Shown: piece by piece, positions 35,203-42,746 of the stretch | Layout: every line of letters starts with the position of its first letter | Position numbering within the stretch: position 1 is the first letter of the stretch | Source of the DNA: UBA10649 sp963842725 | Lineage (GTDB): Bacteria > Actinomycetota > Actinomycetes > S36-B12 | Direction: 5' to 3' | Assembly (NCBI GenBank): GCA_963842725.1 | Contig: CAWJHN010000004.1 | Coordinates: forward strand, 248,001-312,000 | Length of the DNA: 64,000 nucleotides | Translations under genes and position numbers: made by a program | The notes under the pieces: model-generated | Told to the model about the DNA's origin: nothing | The model's database searches: none | What the model saw: the letters and a program-made list of their open reading frames with translations, nothing else

Positions 35203-35763
35203 GTGCTGTCTCCTGACGGCTCGGGCGTCGAGGTGCCCGTACCCCTCCAACCGCTGTCCTGGCTCATCGGCCGGTGGGTCGGCGTCGGCACGGGTCAGTA
35301 CCCGACCATCGACGACTTCCGATTCGGGCAGGAGGTCTCCTTCAGCACCGACGGCCGCCCCTTCCTGAGCTACGTGTCGCGCAGCTGGCTGCTCGACGAG
35401 GACGGCAACCGGGTCAAGGCGCTGGCGACCGAGAGCGGCTACTGGCGTCCCCGTCCGGACAACGGCATCGAGGTCACGATGGCGCACCCGACCGGCTTCG
35501 CGGAGATCTGGCTGGGCCGGCAGGAGATCACCGGCATGGAGAACGCGACGATCACCGGTGCGCGGGCCGAACTGTCGACCGACGTCGTGACGCGGACGGA
35601 GTCGGCCAAGGAGTACACGAGGGGCCATCGCCTCTACGGACTCGTCGAGGGCCGACTGCTCTGGACGTACGACATGGCGGCCGTCGGGCAGCCGCTGGTG
35701 AACCACCTGGCTGCGACGCTGCTCCCCGTCGGCACGCCGCCGGCAGAGGCGGGGTCGCCGTGA
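35203..35763 (+). CDS. Nitrobindin-family haem-binding beta-barrel protein
   Basis: 186 residues. The GxWxGxG nitrobindin signature is present as LIGRWVGVGTGQYP, and the barrel ends in GRLLWTYDMAAVGQPL, with conserved residues around the haem pocket. Family members bind ferric haem and isomerise peroxynitrite. Stop overlaps the Fur-family start by four bases. Confidence 0.88.
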   Translation: MLSPDGSGVEVPVPLQPLSWLIGRWVGVGTGQYPTIDDFRFGQEVSFSTDGRPFLSYVSRSWLLDEDGNRVKALATESGYWRPRPDNGIEVTMAHPTGFAEIWLGRQEITGMENATITGARAELSTDVVTRTESAKEYTRGHRLYGLVEGRLLWTYDMAAVGQPLVNHLAATLLPVGTPPAEAGSP

Positions 35764-36206
35764 CCTCCGACTGGGAGCACCGCCTGCGCGATCACGGCTT
35801 CCGCATCACGCCGCAGCGTCAGCTGGTCCTCGAGGCCGTCGAGAGCCTGCGCCACGGCACGCCGGAGGCGATCCTCGTCGAGGTGCAGCGCACGGCGAGC
35901 GGGGTGAACCTGTCGACGATCTACCGCACGCTGGAGGTGCTCGAGGAGGTCGGGCTGGTGACCCACGCGCACATCGGCCACGGACCGCCCACGTATCACG
36001 CCGTCGACGAAGAGGTCCACATCCACCTGGTGTGCGACCGCTGTGCCCGGGTGCTGAGCGTCCCGGCCGGCACGGCGGCGGAGTTCGTGAGCCGGCTCGA
36101 CTCGGAGTTCGGGTTCCGCACCGATGTGTCGCACGTGTCCGTTCACGGCCTGTGCCGGTCCTGCCGGGATCGGGCTCTCGAGGTCGAGGCGGACGAGGAG
36201 CTGTGA
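35760..36206 (+). CDS. Fur family metalloregulator
   Basis: 148 residues. The DNA-binding winged helix includes FRITPQRQLVLEAV and GVNLSTIYRTLEVLEEVG. The dimerisation/metal part has HIHLVCDRCARV and a second pair, CRSC, the structural zinc site of Fur proteins. Zn (Zur), Fe or peroxide sensing cannot be told from sequence alone. Coupled to nitrobindin and YgfZ by four-base overlaps, which suggests haem/iron or Fe-S stress context. Confidence 0.9.
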   Translation: MTSDWEHRLRDHGFRITPQRQLVLEAVESLRHGTPEAILVEVQRTASGVNLSTIYRTLEVLEEVGLVTHAHIGHGPPTYHAVDEEVHIHLVCDRCARVLSVPAGTAAEFVSRLDSEFGFRTDVSHVSVHGLCRSCRDRALEVEADEEL

Positions 36207-37243
36207 CGGGCGGCAGTCCGGGGGCCGTGCCGGCGCCACCAGGCGATCCCGACGAGGGTGTCCCGTGGCACTACGGCGACCCGCATCGCGAGCAGCGACT
36301 CCTCGAGGCAGGCGAGGCGATCGTCGACATCTCGAACCGGGGCGTCGTGACCGTCGGCGGGCCGGACCGGCTCTCCTGGCTGCACAGCCTCACCACCCAG
36401 CACCTCGAGGGCCTTGCCCCGCACGGCTCCTCGCTGGCGCTGATCCTGAGCCCCCACGGGCATGTCGAGCAGGAGCTGCACCTGGTCGACGACGGCCGGC
36501 AGACCTGGATCATCGTGCCGCCGGGCATGGCCGCGAGCCTGATCGCCCACCTGCGCTCGATGCAGTTCATGCTCCGGGTCGAGGTGCGCGATGTCTCGGA
36601 CGACTTCGCGGTGGTCTGGGAGCCGGTGTGGGCACCCGATCCGAATGCCGAGACCTGGCTGGTGCCGGCCGATTTCGCGGGGACCGGTCGGGTCGACGCC
36701 GGAGCCGATCGCGGTGGCGACGCCAGTCGGTATGTCGCTGAGCGGCCGGCCGCCTTCGCCGGTCGCGAGGTGATCGTCCGGCGGTCCGACCTCGAGTCGC
36801 GGATGGCTGCGGCCGGGGCGAGGGCGGGCAGCTGGGCGCTGGAGGCCGTGCGGATTGCGGCTGCCGTGCCGCGGTTCGGGCTGGAGACCGACCATCGCAC
36901 GTTGCCTCACGAGGTCGGCTGGATCGGCCCCGGGGTGCATCTGGCCAAGGGCTGCTATCGCGGGCAGGAGGCGGTGGCCCGCGTGCACAACCTCGGTCAT
37001 GCGCCACGGCGACTGGTGCTGCTGCACCTCGACGGCAGCGAGGGCCACCTGCCCCGCCACGGCGACCCGGTCATCGTGGACGGCCGGGAGGCGGGCTGGG
37101 TCGGCTCGGCCGCGCGCCACTACGAGCTCGGTCCGGTGGCCACGGCCGTCGTCCGCCGGTCCACGCCGACTGACCTGCCGGCCGTGGTGCGCACCGCCGA
37201 GGGCGAGGTCGCGGCGACGATGGAGACGGTCGTCCTGCCGTAG
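36203..37243 (+). CDS. ygfZ: YgfZ/GcvT-like folate-binding protein
   Basis: 346 residues. The YgfZ signature KGCYRGQEAVARVHNLGHAP is intact, with its catalytic Cys. GcvT-fold N-terminus includes DRLSWLHSLTTQHL. YgfZ proteins aid repair or assembly of certain Fe-S enzymes with tetrahydrofolate. The start GTG overlaps the Fur stop. Converges on dtd with seven bases between stops. Confidence 0.9.
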   Translation: MTGGSPGAVPAPPGDPDEGVPWHYGDPHREQRLLEAGEAIVDISNRGVVTVGGPDRLSWLHSLTTQHLEGLAPHGSSLALILSPHGHVEQELHLVDDGRQTWIIVPPGMAASLIAHLRSMQFMLRVEVRDVSDDFAVVWEPVWAPDPNAETWLVPADFAGTGRVDAGADRGGDASRYVAERPAAFAGREVIVRRSDLESRMAAAGARAGSWALEAVRIAAAVPRFGLETDHRTLPHEVGWIGPGVHLAKGCYRGQEAVARVHNLGHAPRRLVLLHLDGSEGHLPRHGDPVIVDGREAGWVGSAARHYELGPVATAVVRRSTPTDLPAVVRTAEGEVAATMETVVLP

Positions 37244-37250
37244 CGGTGCC

Positions 37251-37718
37251 TCAGTCGACGATGTCGAGCACCATCGTCATCGGCCCGTCGTTCGTCAGCC
37301 GGACCTGCATGTCGGCTCCGAAGACACCCGTCACGACCTCCGCTTGACGCTCCCGTAGGCGCGCGACCACCGCGGTGACCAGGGGCTCGGCGACCGGGCG
37401 AGGTGCTGCGGCGTCCCATGTCGGGCGTCGACCCTTTCGGGTGTCGCCGTACAGCGTGAACTGGCTGACCACCAGCACCGGAAGACCGAGGTCGGCGGCC
37501 GACACCTCGCGCGCCGTGGGTGTCGACGGGTCGCTCGCGTGCTCCGGCCCGAAGATCCGCAGGTCGTACAGCTTGTCGGCCAGGCGCCCGGCCCGGGCCA
37601 CCGTGTCGTCGTGGGTGACGCCGACGAGCACGACCAGTCCCGGACCCCGGAACTCGCCCACGACGTCGCCCTCCACTGTCACCCGGGCGTCCCGGGCGCG
37701 CTGAACCACTGCTCGCAT
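37251..37718 (-). CDS. dtd: D-aminoacyl-tRNA deacylase
   Basis: 155 residues, usual length. Motifs SQFTLYGDTRKGRRP and TNDGPMTM (normally NxGPxT/NDGP) are the active-site elements. Hydrolyses D-amino acids mischarged on tRNA. Divergent from the asparaginase gene with 26 bases between starts. Confidence 0.94.
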   Translation of the reverse strand: MRAVVQRARDARVTVEGDVVGEFRGPGLVVLVGVTHDDTVARAGRLADKLYDLRIFGPEHASDPSTPTAREVSAADLGLPVLVVSQFTLYGDTRKGRRPTWDAAAPRPVAEPLVTAVVARLRERQAEVVTGVFGADMQVRLTNDGPMTMVLDIVD

Positions 37719-37744
37719 GGTGTGCAGCGTGCCATCATTCGCCC

Positions 37745-38695
37745 GTGACTCATGACCGCCCCGCCGTCCTGGCCACCTACGTGCGCAGCGGCTTCACCGA
37801 GGGCCACCACTATGGCCATGCGGTCGTGGTCGACCCGAGCGGCGCGGTGATCCGCTCCTGGGGCGACCCGGGGCACCAGATCTTCCCGCGGTCGTCGAAC
37901 AAGCCGGTGCAGGCGATGGCCATGGTCCGGCACGGATTGGACGTGCCCGACGAGTTGCGGGCCCTGGCCGCGTCCTCGCACAGCGGCGAGGACTTCCACC
38001 TCGCCGGCGTGCGTGCCCTCCTGTCGGGCGCCGGCCTCTCGGAGGACGCCCTCCAGACCCCGTCCGACCTGCCGCTCGACCCGGTCGAGCGCGACGGATG
38101 GCTGGCGGCGGGTCGTGCTCCGCGGCCGATCGCCATGAACTGCTCGGGGAAGCACGCCGCGATGCTCCATACCTGCGTCGTCAACGGCTGGTCGCTGGCC
38201 GACTACCGCGACGCCGCTCACCCCCTTCAGGTGGCGATCCGTGAGCAGCTGGAGTCGATGGCCGGTGAGCGCGTCGCCCACGTCGGCGTCGACGGCTGCG
38301 GTGCCCCGGTCCTGTCCGTGTCGCTCGCGGGGCTGGCCCGGTCCCTGTCGTCCGGTGCGCAGGCTTCGCCCGGCACGCCGGGTCGGCTGGTGGTGGACGC
38401 GATGATCCGGCACCCCGAATGGGTGGGCGGCACGCGTCGCGACGTGACCGCCTTCATGCGCGCGGTGCCCGGACTCGTGGCCAAGGACGGGGCTGAAGGC
38501 GTCTACGTCGCTGCGCTCCCCGACGGCACCGCGGTCGCGGTGAAGATCGACGACGGTTCGGACCGGGCTCGGCAGGTGGTGCTGGCCGCGATCCTGGGCT
38601 CGCTGGGCGGGTGGGGGCCGGACCTGGAGAGGCTGGCGACGATCCCGGTGCACGGTGGTGGCCTCGTCGTGGGGCGCATCTCGGCGACCATCTGA
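37745..38695 (+). CDS. Asparaginase (AnsA/thermolabile L-asparaginase II family)
   Basis: 316 residues, matching the Rhizobium-type asparaginase family, which is unrelated to E. coli AnsB. Family stretches include FPRSSNKPVQAMAM, AASSHSGEDFH, MNCSGKHAAML and VDGCGAPVLSVSL. The GTG start at 37745 follows CATCAT by six bases, so the transcript may be leaderless. Releases ammonium and aspartate from asparagine. Confidence 0.9.
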   Translation: MTHDRPAVLATYVRSGFTEGHHYGHAVVVDPSGAVIRSWGDPGHQIFPRSSNKPVQAMAMVRHGLDVPDELRALAASSHSGEDFHLAGVRALLSGAGLSEDALQTPSDLPLDPVERDGWLAAGRAPRPIAMNCSGKHAAMLHTCVVNGWSLADYRDAAHPLQVAIREQLESMAGERVAHVGVDGCGAPVLSVSLAGLARSLSSGAQASPGTPGRLVVDAMIRHPEWVGGTRRDVTAFMRAVPGLVAKDGAEGVYVAALPDGTAVAVKIDDGSDRARQVVLAAILGSLGGWGPDLERLATIPVHGGGLVVGRISATI

Positions 38696-38724
38696 CCGGT
38701 GGGTGATCCTTCTCACGCTAACTG

Positions 38725-38734
38725 CTGCTAGCAG
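38725..38734. promoter_or_regulatory. Perfect 10-bp palindrome upstream of HTH gene
   Basis: CTGCTAGCAG, just upstream of the larger 20-bp dyad. May be a second binding site for the same regulator. Confidence 0.35.
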
Positions 38735-38736
38735 TG

Positions 38737-38756
38737 GTGTTTGCATTTGCAAGCAC
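38737..38756. promoter_or_regulatory. 20-bp near-perfect dyad overlapping the -35 of the HTH gene
   Basis: GTGTTTGCATTTGCAAGCAC reads GTGyTTGCAwwTGCAArCAC on both strands, with one mismatched pair. It covers TTTGCA (38740-38745), a possible -35. It probably binds the HTH protein encoded 18 bases downstream (autoregulation, inference). Confidence 0.55.
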
Positions 38757-38762
38757 TTGGGG

Positions 38763-38768
38763 CATACT
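38763..38768 (+). promoter_or_regulatory. Probable -10 of a leaderless HTH-gene promoter
   Basis: CATACT, 17 bases after TTTGCA and six bases before the ATG at 38775, so transcription should start at or next to the start codon. Confidence 0.5.
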
Positions 38769-38774
38769 GGGGGC

Positions 38775-39227
38775 ATGGCGCGAATCGATGTGAGCGGTCT
38801 CGGGGGGTTCATCCGCGAGCAGCGCGATCAGGCGCAGATGTCCGTCCGTCAACTCGCCAAGGCGGCGGACGTCTCCAATCCCTACCTCAGTCAGGTCGAG
38901 CGCGGCCTGCGCCGGCCGAGCGCGGAGATCCTCAACCGGATCGCGCAGGGCCTGCGGATATCCGCCGAGACCCTGTACGTGCAGGCCGGGATCCTCGACC
39001 AGCGCGATGGCGACGAGTCCGTGACCACGGCGATCGCAGCCGACACGACCATCACCGAACGGCAGCGCACGACCCTGCTGCAGATCTACGCGGCGTTCCA
39101 GTCCGAGAACTCGGCCCAGGCCGAGCGAGAGGCAGCGGCCAGGGCCGAAGCCGAGGCCGAGCGGGCGAACGTCGAGCAAGCGTCCGATGAAGAACACCTG
39201 AAGGAAGACCGAGAGGAAGTTCGATGA
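38775..39227 (+). CDS. XRE-type helix-turn-helix regulator
   Basis: 150 residues. The HTH covers about residues 12-66: QMSVRQLAKAADVSNPYLSQ and VERGLRRPSAEILNRIAQGL. The C-terminal third is a charged, Ala/Glu-rich helix (AEREAAARAEAEAERANVEQ) that may form a coiled coil. Position and domain plan match Mycobacterium Rv0474, the gene before hbhA. The downstream repeat-protein gene overlaps it by four bases. A large dyad over its promoter suggests autoregulation. Confidence 0.9.
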   Translation: MARIDVSGLGGFIREQRDQAQMSVRQLAKAADVSNPYLSQVERGLRRPSAEILNRIAQGLRISAETLYVQAGILDQRDGDESVTTAIAADTTITERQRTTLLQIYAAFQSENSAQAEREAAARAEAEAERANVEQASDEEHLKEDREEVR

Positions 39228-39712
39228 CCACCGAGAACACCCCCGCCCACCCGACGACCCGCGTGAAGAAGACCTCCGCGAAGGCGGCCGCGACGGCGAA
39301 GACCACGACGACCAAGGCAGCCGAGGCTGCCAAGGCGACCACGACCAAGGCGGCCAGCACCGCCAAGACGACGACCGCGAAGGCCGCCACGGCTGCCAAG
39401 GCCACCACGACCAAGGCCGCCGGGGCTGCTCAGGACGCGGGCACGCGCTTCGGGCTGCCGAAGGTCGAGATGCCCAAGTTCGAGATGCCGAAGGTCGACA
39501 TGCCCAAGTTCGAGATGCCGAAGATCGACATGCCGAAGGTGAAGCTGCCCGAGGTCAAGATGCCCGAGTTCAGCATGCCGGACGTGCACATGCCCGCCGT
39601 CCATCTGCCCGACATGGGGCCGACCAAGGACCGCGTGACGGATGCCGCCCGGAGCGTGAAGGGCAACGTCACCCACACCGTCGCCCTGATCCGCGAGGCC
39701 GTCGGCGTCTGA
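39224..39712 (+). CDS. Low-complexity repeat protein at the HBHA locus (Lys/Ala/Thr 11-mers plus PKxEM pentapeptides)
   Basis: 162 residues, no signal peptide. Residues 25-68 are four 11-residue repeats of the type AKTTTTKAAEA, like histone-H1-type or HBHA lysine-rich tails. Residues 79-133 are eleven pentapeptides of the form P-K-hydrophobic-E/D-M (PKVEM PKFEM PKVDM), the later ones changing to PEVKM, PEFSM and PDVHM. A short conserved-looking C-terminus follows (DRVTDAARSVKGNVTHTVAL). The HTH gene before it and DUF2516 after it match Rv0474 and Rv0476, so it occupies the hbhA position but has a different architecture. DNA, heparin or envelope binding is a guess. Confidence 0.8.
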   Translation: MTTENTPAHPTTRVKKTSAKAAATAKTTTTKAAEAAKATTTKAASTAKTTTAKAATAAKATTTKAAGAAQDAGTRFGLPKVEMPKFEMPKVDMPKFEMPKIDMPKVKLPEVKMPEFSMPDVHMPAVHLPDMGPTKDRVTDAARSVKGNVTHTVALIREAVGV

Positions 39713-39738
39713 CGCCCACCGGTCCGCACATCGGACGA

Positions 39739-39774
39739 ACGAGGGGGACGCACCGCGAGGTGCGTCCCCCTCGT
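39739..39774. terminator. Strong hairpin after the repeat protein
   Basis: A perfect 16-bp stem (39739-39754 with 39759-39774) around the four-base loop GCGA, 26 bases past the stop. Very stable; a short T-poor tail follows. Ends the HTH/repeat-protein transcript. Confidence 0.75.
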
Positions 39775-39830
39775 GCATCCCGCGGTCACGTCCATGGGCG
39801 CCATCTCCCGGGGTGCATTACCGTGGTGGG

Positions 39831-40118
39831 ATGTTCGACACCGTTCAGGGCCTGGTCCTGCTGGCCGTCTGGGTCGTGACGTTCGCGGCCAAGGCGTATG
39901 CCTTCATCGACTGCATCCGCCGACCCGCTCAGGCCTTCCCCGCGGTCGGCCGGCAGAGCAAGCCCCTGTGGCTGATCCTCACCGGCCTGGCGGCGGCGAC
40001 CGGGTTCTTCTGGGGCCTGACGCTGACCATCTTCGGGCTGGCCGGCATCGTGATCGCCCTCGTCTACCTCTTCGACGTGCGGACGCGCATCATCGACATC
40101 ATGTCCAACCGCTGGTAG
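39831..40118 (+). CDS. DUF2516 family membrane protein
   Basis: 95 residues with three hydrophobic spans; the first loop has FIDCIRRPAQAFPAVGRQSK and the middle KPLWLILTGLAAATGFFWG. Matches the small family of Mycobacterium Rv0476, which lies next to hbhA. The ATG at 39831 was taken over the in-frame upstream ATG at 39813 because CATTAC upstream can serve as a -10. Function unknown. Macrodomain gene starts two bases after the stop. Confidence 0.85.
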   Translation: MFDTVQGLVLLAVWVVTFAAKAYAFIDCIRRPAQAFPAVGRQSKPLWLILTGLAAATGFFWGLTLTIFGLAGIVIALVYLFDVRTRIIDIMSNRW

Positions 40119-40120
40119 CC

Positions 40121-40654
40121 GTGCTCATCGAGGCCGTCCTCGGCGACATCACCGCCCAGGGCACCGACGTCATCGTCAACGCCGCGAACAGCTCCCTCCT
40201 CGGCGGCGGTGGAGTCGACGGGGCCATCCACGCCGCCGCCGGGCCGGACCTTCAGGCCGAGTGCCGCCTCATCCGGCAGACCGAGCTGCCGGGCGGCCTG
40301 CCCGTCGGTGACGCCATCGCGACGGGGGCCGGCGACCTCGCCGCTGCCTTCGTGATCCACACGGTCGGTCCGCGGCGCTCGGAGCACCCCGATGGCGGTC
40401 GCACGCTGCTGGCCGCCTGCCACCGCCGCAGCCTCGAGGTGGCCGACGGGCTGGAGGCGACGTCGATCGCCTTCCCGGCAATCTCCTGCGGTGCCTTCGG
40501 CTGGACCGCGCACGATGCGGCGCCGGTCGCGATCGGCGCCGTGCGCGACTACGCGGCCGGTCATCCCGACTCGGGCATCACGCTGGTGCGCTTCGTGCTC
40601 TTCGACCGGGACGCGCAGTCGGCGTTCGCGGCCGTCGTCACGTCCGACCGGTAG
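40121..40654 (+). CDS. Macrodomain ADP-ribose-binding/hydrolase protein
   Basis: 177 residues, single macrodomain of the YmdB/MacroD type. Visible: VLGDITAQGTDVIVNAAN, LLGGGGVDGAIHAAAG (ADP-ribose loop with the catalytic Asp) and FPAISCGAFGW. Such enzymes deacetylate O-acetyl-ADP-ribose or remove mono-ADP-ribose. Probably cotranscribed with the DUF2516 gene. Confidence 0.92.
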   Translation: MLIEAVLGDITAQGTDVIVNAANSSLLGGGGVDGAIHAAAGPDLQAECRLIRQTELPGGLPVGDAIATGAGDLAAAFVIHTVGPRRSEHPDGGRTLLAACHRRSLEVADGLEATSIAFPAISCGAFGWTAHDAAPVAIGAVRDYAAGHPDSGITLVRFVLFDRDAQSAFAAVVTSDR

Positions 40655-40682
40655 GGCGCGTCAGCCGTGACCGCAAGAGGGA

Positions 40683-41420
40683 TCAGCCGTCCAGTGCGAT
40701 GCGGATGCGCCGAAAGCCCTTGCCCTTGCTCTCGACCTTGACGACGCGCATGGCGCCGATCTGCCGCGTGGAAGCAACGTGTGTGCCGCCGTCGGCCTGG
40801 ACATCGAGGCCGCTGATGTCGACGATGCGCACGATCTCGATGCTCGGCGGCAGCAGGTTCGTCGCGGTGCGGATCACGTCGGGGATGGCCAGGGCCTCGT
40901 CCCGGGGCAGCTCGTAGGCCGATATCGCCCGGTCGGTCGCCACCTCGGCGTTGCAGGCGGCCTCGACGGACTCCTTGAACCCGGCCGGAACCTCGTCGAG
41001 GTCGAAGTCGAGGCGGCCGATGAGCGGATCCATGTTCGATCCGGTGACCAGGGCGCCGAAGTCGCGGAACACGACTCCCGAGAGCAGGTGGAGTCCGGAG
41101 TGCGTGCGCATGAGTGCCGTCCGGCGCTCGTCCTCGACCGAGCACGCGACGACCGTGCCGATCGGCGGCAGCGGGTCGTCCTCGGCCGCGATCAGCCAGA
41201 GGTCGTCCCTTCGTCGCACGTCGACGATCCGGGTCTGGACGCCACCCCACAGCAGGACGCCATGGTCAGGAGGCTGACCGCCGCCGCCCGGGTAGAACGC
41301 CGAGCGGTCGAGCACGATCCCCTCGTCGCGATCGCTGGCGAGCACGGTGGCCGGCCACGCGCGCACCGACGAGTCCGCGAGTTCGAGGCGGTTCGTGCGC
41401 CCCTGCATCGAACCGCCCAT
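40683..41420 (-). CDS. Alanyl-tRNA editing protein (AlaX family)
   Basis: 245 residues, second-editing domain of alanyl-tRNA synthetase as a stand-alone protein. An AlaX-II-like N-terminal glycine motif FYPGGGGQPPDHG is present. Zinc-site motifs: RTHSGLHLLSG (HxxxH) and QADGGTHVAST, where Gly replaces the usual Cys before the xxH. Clears mischarged Ser/Gly from tRNA-Ala. The start may be ATG 41420 or 41408. Last gene of the mshA-ybjN-gpmA-alaX run. Confidence 0.87.
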   Translation of the reverse strand: MGGSMQGRTNRLELADSSVRAWPATVLASDRDEGIVLDRSAFYPGGGGQPPDHGVLLWGGVQTRIVDVRRRDDLWLIAAEDDPLPPIGTVVACSVEDERRTALMRTHSGLHLLSGVVFRDFGALVTGSNMDPLIGRLDFDLDEVPAGFKESVEAACNAEVATDRAISAYELPRDEALAIPDVIRTATNLLPPSIEIVRIVDISGLDVQADGGTHVASTRQIGAMRVVKVESKGKGFRRIRIALDG

Positions 41421-41437
41421 CGACGTGCGACTCCCTG

Positions 41438-42205
41438 CTACTTCTTGCCCTGGGCCGCGACCGCCGCGACTGCCGTGGCCGCCGCCTCCGGATCCAGGTA
41501 CTCCCCGCCCGGGACGATGGGCTTGAGGTTCTCGTCGAGCCGGTACACGAGCGGGATGCCGGTCGGGATGTTCAGGCCGGCGATGTCCGCGTCGGAGATG
41601 CCGTCGAGGTGCTTGACGAGCGCGCGGAGCGAGTTGCCGTGCGCCACCACGAGGACGGTCTGACCGGCCCGCAGGTGCTCCGCCACGATGACGTCCTGCC
41701 AGTAGGGGATGAGCCGCCTGACCACGTCGGCAAGGCACTCGGTGGCCGGGTTGGCTTCGGGGGGCAGCGCCGCATAGCGGGCGTCGTGCGTCTGCGCCCA
41801 GGGGTCCTCGGGATCGATGGCCGGGGGAGGCGTGTCGTACGACCGGCGCCAGAGCATGAACTGCTCCTCGCCATACGCCTCGAGGGTCTCCTTCTTGTTC
41901 TTGCCCTGCAGCGCGCCGTAGTGACGCTCGTTCAGTCGCCAGTTGCGGACCACCGGGAGCCACATGCGGTCGCAGGCCTCGAGGGCGATCTGCGCGGTCT
42001 TGATGGCGCGCTTCAGCAGGGACGTCAGCACCACGTCGGGCAGGAGGCCCGCCTCGGCGAGCAGCTCGCCGCCCCGCTTCGCCTCGGCCAGGCCCTTCTC
42101 GTTCAGGTCGACGTCGACCCAGCCGGTGAACAGGTTCTTGGCGTTCCACTCGCTCTCGCCGTGACGGAGCAGGATCAGGGTGTAGGGGGCAGCCGCATTC
42201 GTCAT
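41438..42205 (-). CDS. gpmA: 2,3-bisphosphoglycerate-dependent phosphoglycerate mutase
   Basis: 255 residues. The catalytic motif LLRHGESEWNAKNLFTGW contains the phospho-His, and the second His lies in VVAHGNSLRALVKHLDG; NERHYGALQG is also present. Interconverts 3- and 2-phosphoglycerate in glycolysis. The mshA-ybjN-gpm order followed by the senX3-regX3 block matches Mycobacterium Rv0486-Rv0491. Confidence 0.96.
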   Translation of the reverse strand: MTNAAAPYTLILLRHGESEWNAKNLFTGWVDVDLNEKGLAEAKRGGELLAEAGLLPDVVLTSLLKRAIKTAQIALEACDRMWLPVVRNWRLNERHYGALQGKNKKETLEAYGEEQFMLWRRSYDTPPPAIDPEDPWAQTHDARYAALPPEANPATECLADVVRRLIPYWQDVIVAEHLRAGQTVLVVAHGNSLRALVKHLDGISDADIAGLNIPTGIPLVYRLDENLKPIVPGGEYLDPEAAATAVAAVAAQGKK

Positions 42206-42209
42206 GAGG

Positions 42210-42746
42210 TCATCCTGCCGCATCCGGCCCGGGCACCTCGTGGCGTGTGCCGATGACCGGCTCGGAGAGATGGGCGAAGGCGGCGAGGTTCGCCGTCGAC
42301 TCGCCGCGGGACTGCCGCCATGCCCATTCGCGCCGGATCGCGGTGGCGAATCCCATCTCGAGGATGGCGTTGAACGAGCTGTCGGCGTTGTCCAGCACGG
42401 CACCGATGATCTGATCGAGCCCCTCGGCGTTGACGGCACCCAGCGGCAGCCGGCCGACAAGGTAGATGTCGCCCAGCTCATCGAGGGCGAAGCCCACGGC
42501 GAACATGCGGGCATTGCGACGTAGGAGCCACCGGTAGACGTCCTCGCGGTTCTCGTCGGGATTGCGCGCGACGAAGGCGACCACGGCGACGGCACGCTCG
42601 CCGATGATCACCGATGTCGCGGTCCGGAGCTTGCGGGTCCCCGGCAGGCTCAGCACGTACGAGCGCGGACCGACCATCTCGTGCTCGAGGCCGGTCTCGG
42701 CGAGGAATGCCAGCAGGACCGCCTCGGCGTCGTCCGCCTGGGTCAC
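42210..42746 (-). CDS. YbjN-domain protein
   Basis: 178 residues, secretion-chaperone-like YbjN fold with no signal peptide. Family stretch RWLLRRNARMFAVGFALDEL followed by GDIYLVGRLPLGAV. The GTG start at 42746 overlaps the mshA stop by four bases. Counterpart of Rv0487 beside mshA. Function unknown. Confidence 0.85.
   Translation of the reverse strand: MTQADDAEAVLLAFLAETGLEHEMVGPRSYVLSLPGTRKLRTATSVIIGERAVAVVAFVARNPDENREDVYRWLLRRNARMFAVGFALDELGDIYLVGRLPLGAVNAEGLDQIIGAVLDNADSSFNAILEMGFATAIRREWAWRQSRGESTANLAAFAHLSEPVIGTRHEVPGPDAAG

Noticed and set aside
39296..39427. CRISPR or minisatellite reading of the repetitive DNA in the HBHA-locus gene
   Set aside because: The repeats keep the reading frame, vary at third positions and encode regular protein repeats, so they are coding.
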